Positions 57,801-60,800 of a stretch of DNA of 64,000 bases are shown here, one piece after another. This stretch comes from Manis javanica. Lineage: Eukaryota; Chordata; Mammalia; Pholidota; Manidae. Position numbers and translations under genes: made by a program. Under the pieces are notes generated by a model. It did no database searches. It had not been told where the DNA came from and saw only the letters and a program-made list of their open reading frames with translations. Every line of letters starts with the position of its first letter. Position 1 is the stretch's first letter. The stretch is from the NCBI RefSeq assembly GCF_040802235.1, contig NC_133165.1:15905623-15969622 (forward strand), in the 5' to 3' direction.

Positions 57801-60800
57801 AAAAGATAGAAAAACCCTAATAAAACGACCCTATTCAAAATAGCCCCTCATACTATTGTTCCATTTCTCTGTTCTCTTTTACAGCAAAACAGAACAAAAA
57901 CTTATTTATACCCTCAGTCTCCCTGTTGCCTCCCCCTGTTTCCAAGTTCCCCAAAACCAATGAGCAGGTTTTAGTCTCAAACTTAAAAATCCTCAAAACC
58001 AAATCCCTGACTTTTCATGAAAGCTGCTCCCACCTAACCTGCTGCTTACCTCAGTAACTGCCAATTCAGTCCTCCCATTAAGCTGAATCATTTGAATTTT
58101 CTGGGAGCTGACCAGTTTTGACTTTTCAAAAAATGGTGATTCACATTTCCACTTACAGACTGTGTAGGCCTAACCTGGAGTCTTGAACTCCTCTTTCAGA
58201 AATGAGAGTAAATCCGTCAGTATACCTTACAGCCCGAAGTTCAAAACATATCTGGAATCTGTTCACATCCCGTAATTCCCAGGGCTACCAACCTGTCGAG
58301 GGTCATGTCTTGTCCCCATCACTGACCACTTCTGCCTCTGTCCTTCCCCTCCCAACAGTCAATACAGACAGCCGAAGTAAACTTTTTAAATCGTACATCA
58401 GATCACGTCACTCTGTTCTGCCCCAAATACACCAGGACATTACACAGAGAAGAAGATCAAGTTCTCACAATGGCTACACGGTCTGATATGACTCGCCCCC
58501 AAGTGGTTCTCTAGTCTCACCTCCCACCCCTCTCAGTTTTGCCCACTTTGCTCTGACTGACTCCCTTGATCATCCTCAGACACCCCAAACACATGCCCAC
58601 TCCAGGAACGCGCACCGTTCTCAGACTGAAAGGCTCTTTCCCCAGATGTCCCGTGCGCAGTTCCCTCCCTTCCTTCCGACCTCTGACCGCATGCTGCCTC
58701 GTCAGTGTGGTGTTCCCTGTCCACCCTGCATTAATTAGCAAACACACACACATCTTATGGTCTTTCTTCCCCTTCTCTTTCTTTCCTTTCCTCCATCACA
58801 CATATCTCTAACAATAATACTGTGTTATATATGTTTTTATTTGTTTATTCTCTGCCTCAACCCAACAAACTGTCAGCTACATGAAGGTGAGTACTTTGTT
58901 TCCCGCAGCACTGTATCCCTGCGGCTAGAAGCATACCTGGCACATAGCAGCCCCTCAGTGACTATTGCTTGAGTAAAATGAGATAAATTCGTGGGATGAG
59001 TATATAGCACAAACAAGTTATTCTTGAGGGCTTTTTTAAACCTAACAAAATTCACTGAGAGAAGAATCTGCTGATGCTGGAATTCACTCATTCAATGGTT
59101 AGACATGACTTACGGTGGAAGAAATGTACACGCCTGTGCGTCAGGATCACTGCATGTTTTAAAACAGGGAATGGCACAGGGCTCGTATCTCCATTCACAC
59201 ATCCTCCTGTAAGGCACAGCTGCCTGGATTTCTGGGGGAAAAAGATAAGTTTAGATTGTGCATGCTTTTAATGTGCAGCTTGAAAAATACTGACACTTCT
59301 TTGCCCATAATGCCTTGGAAAAGACCGGGCTAGGGAAGAAAGCATCGTAATTGCTTGATGATAGAGCATTTCCTGCTCAAGTTGAATATATAAATGTCTG
59401 TCTTCCAAAGATTTTAAAAAGCAGTCAGAGGAGGCCAAAGAAAATTCTAAGTCTCCTTCCTTTCTCTACTTTTAATGGGTTCTCACTGGTCTGCATAATA
59501 CTACCAAACGACTTGCTTAGAATTTTGTTTTTTGTCATCATTTTAGGTCCATTATTCTGTTTTCATCCTTGCAACAACCATGTTGAGTAGGTATTATTTT
59601 CATTTCATAAATGAAGGGATTGAGGCTCAGAGTACCCAAGCGGCTTGCCAAATTGAGACAATGAGGACTATGGTCAGACTGAAGCCATGCTCCCTGACAT
59701 CAGACCCAGAGAGAGCACCCTGTCTTTGTTCTCACAAAACCTGGCACATTGTCTTGTACATGGTAAGTATTCTCTGATGACAAAAAAATAAAGGAATGGA
59801 TTTGAATAGTACATGCTTATAGTCATAAAACCTCCCTTGACCCAAGTTTTCTCCCTCAAACTCTGTGAATATTCTGCCCTTCTTACGTCACAGAGGAGTC
59901 TGTCCGCAGCTTTCTCTGAGGATGAGAGCGCCATACAGAGAGTTCAGGAAAAGGTCGTGTTTCTTGGACTCTAGATATAGAATGCAATCCAAGGTATGGG
60001 AAGGGAAATTTGACTTTTTGGAAGGTATCTATTCACCTAAAGGCTACAGAGACTGTGAGACCTGAGCTACTGGGATGGTGGGTCCTGAGAGAGGATTGGT
60101 TCCAAGACTAGAGCAGACCTCTATATAGAGTTTCCTAGTTTCGGAATCAAAAAAAAAATCAGTCTCTGAAATTTTGAAGATGCCGTTGACTGCAGTTGTC
60201 TGAAGCTCAGGTGGGGCCAATGGGTCTGGTTCTATTGGAGCAGATTTCTAGATTGGAGGGGAAATATTTACAAAGCTCAACTTTTAAGTAAATTCAAGTA
60301 AAAATGTAATATTCATTTTATAGAATATTGTATATGCATGTCAGTGACTCATTCTCATGAGAATAGGAAGCCCTTTCAATAGACAAAACTGTGAAGCCTA
60401 ATTTGAATTTTCTAAAATCCAGAGATGATCAAGGTTTGCAGAAATTTATCCACGGCAGCCAAAGAAAAATGGTTAGTTCTCTTAAACTAATTTAGAAGAG
60501 TTGGTTAGAGTAAAACAGCTTGTTGGGAGACCCAAGGTATATATGTAGCTCCTCGGTTTTGAACGTAAAGCACAACTATTAAACATCAAATGAGGTAGAG
60601 AAGAGTTGGTTAGAGTAAAACAGCTTGTTGGGAGACCCAAGGTATATATGTAGCTCCTCGGTTTTGAACGTAAAGCACAACTATTGAACATCAAGTGAGG
60701 CAGTGAGGATTCCTCCTTGGACTTTAGAAAATTGAGCAGTTATAAAACTATAAAAATCTCTAGAAATAAGCTCAGGCTTCTGCTGAAACAAGGAAAGCCT

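Larger units (their letters stand above)
54994..59113 (-). other. OTOGL: 4.1-kb intron between exons w3 and w4
   Basis: Holds a MIR and a long L2 (below). 55000-56780 has nothing named; 56790-57330 is a GC-richer unique-looking patch with short open frames on both strands and no domain. Confidence 0.6.

Noticed and set aside
60494..60703. Minus-strand open frame with a repeated protein segment.
   Set aside because: The repeat is simply the 105-base DNA duplication (a multiple of three), which makes a repeated peptide by chance; no gene evidence.
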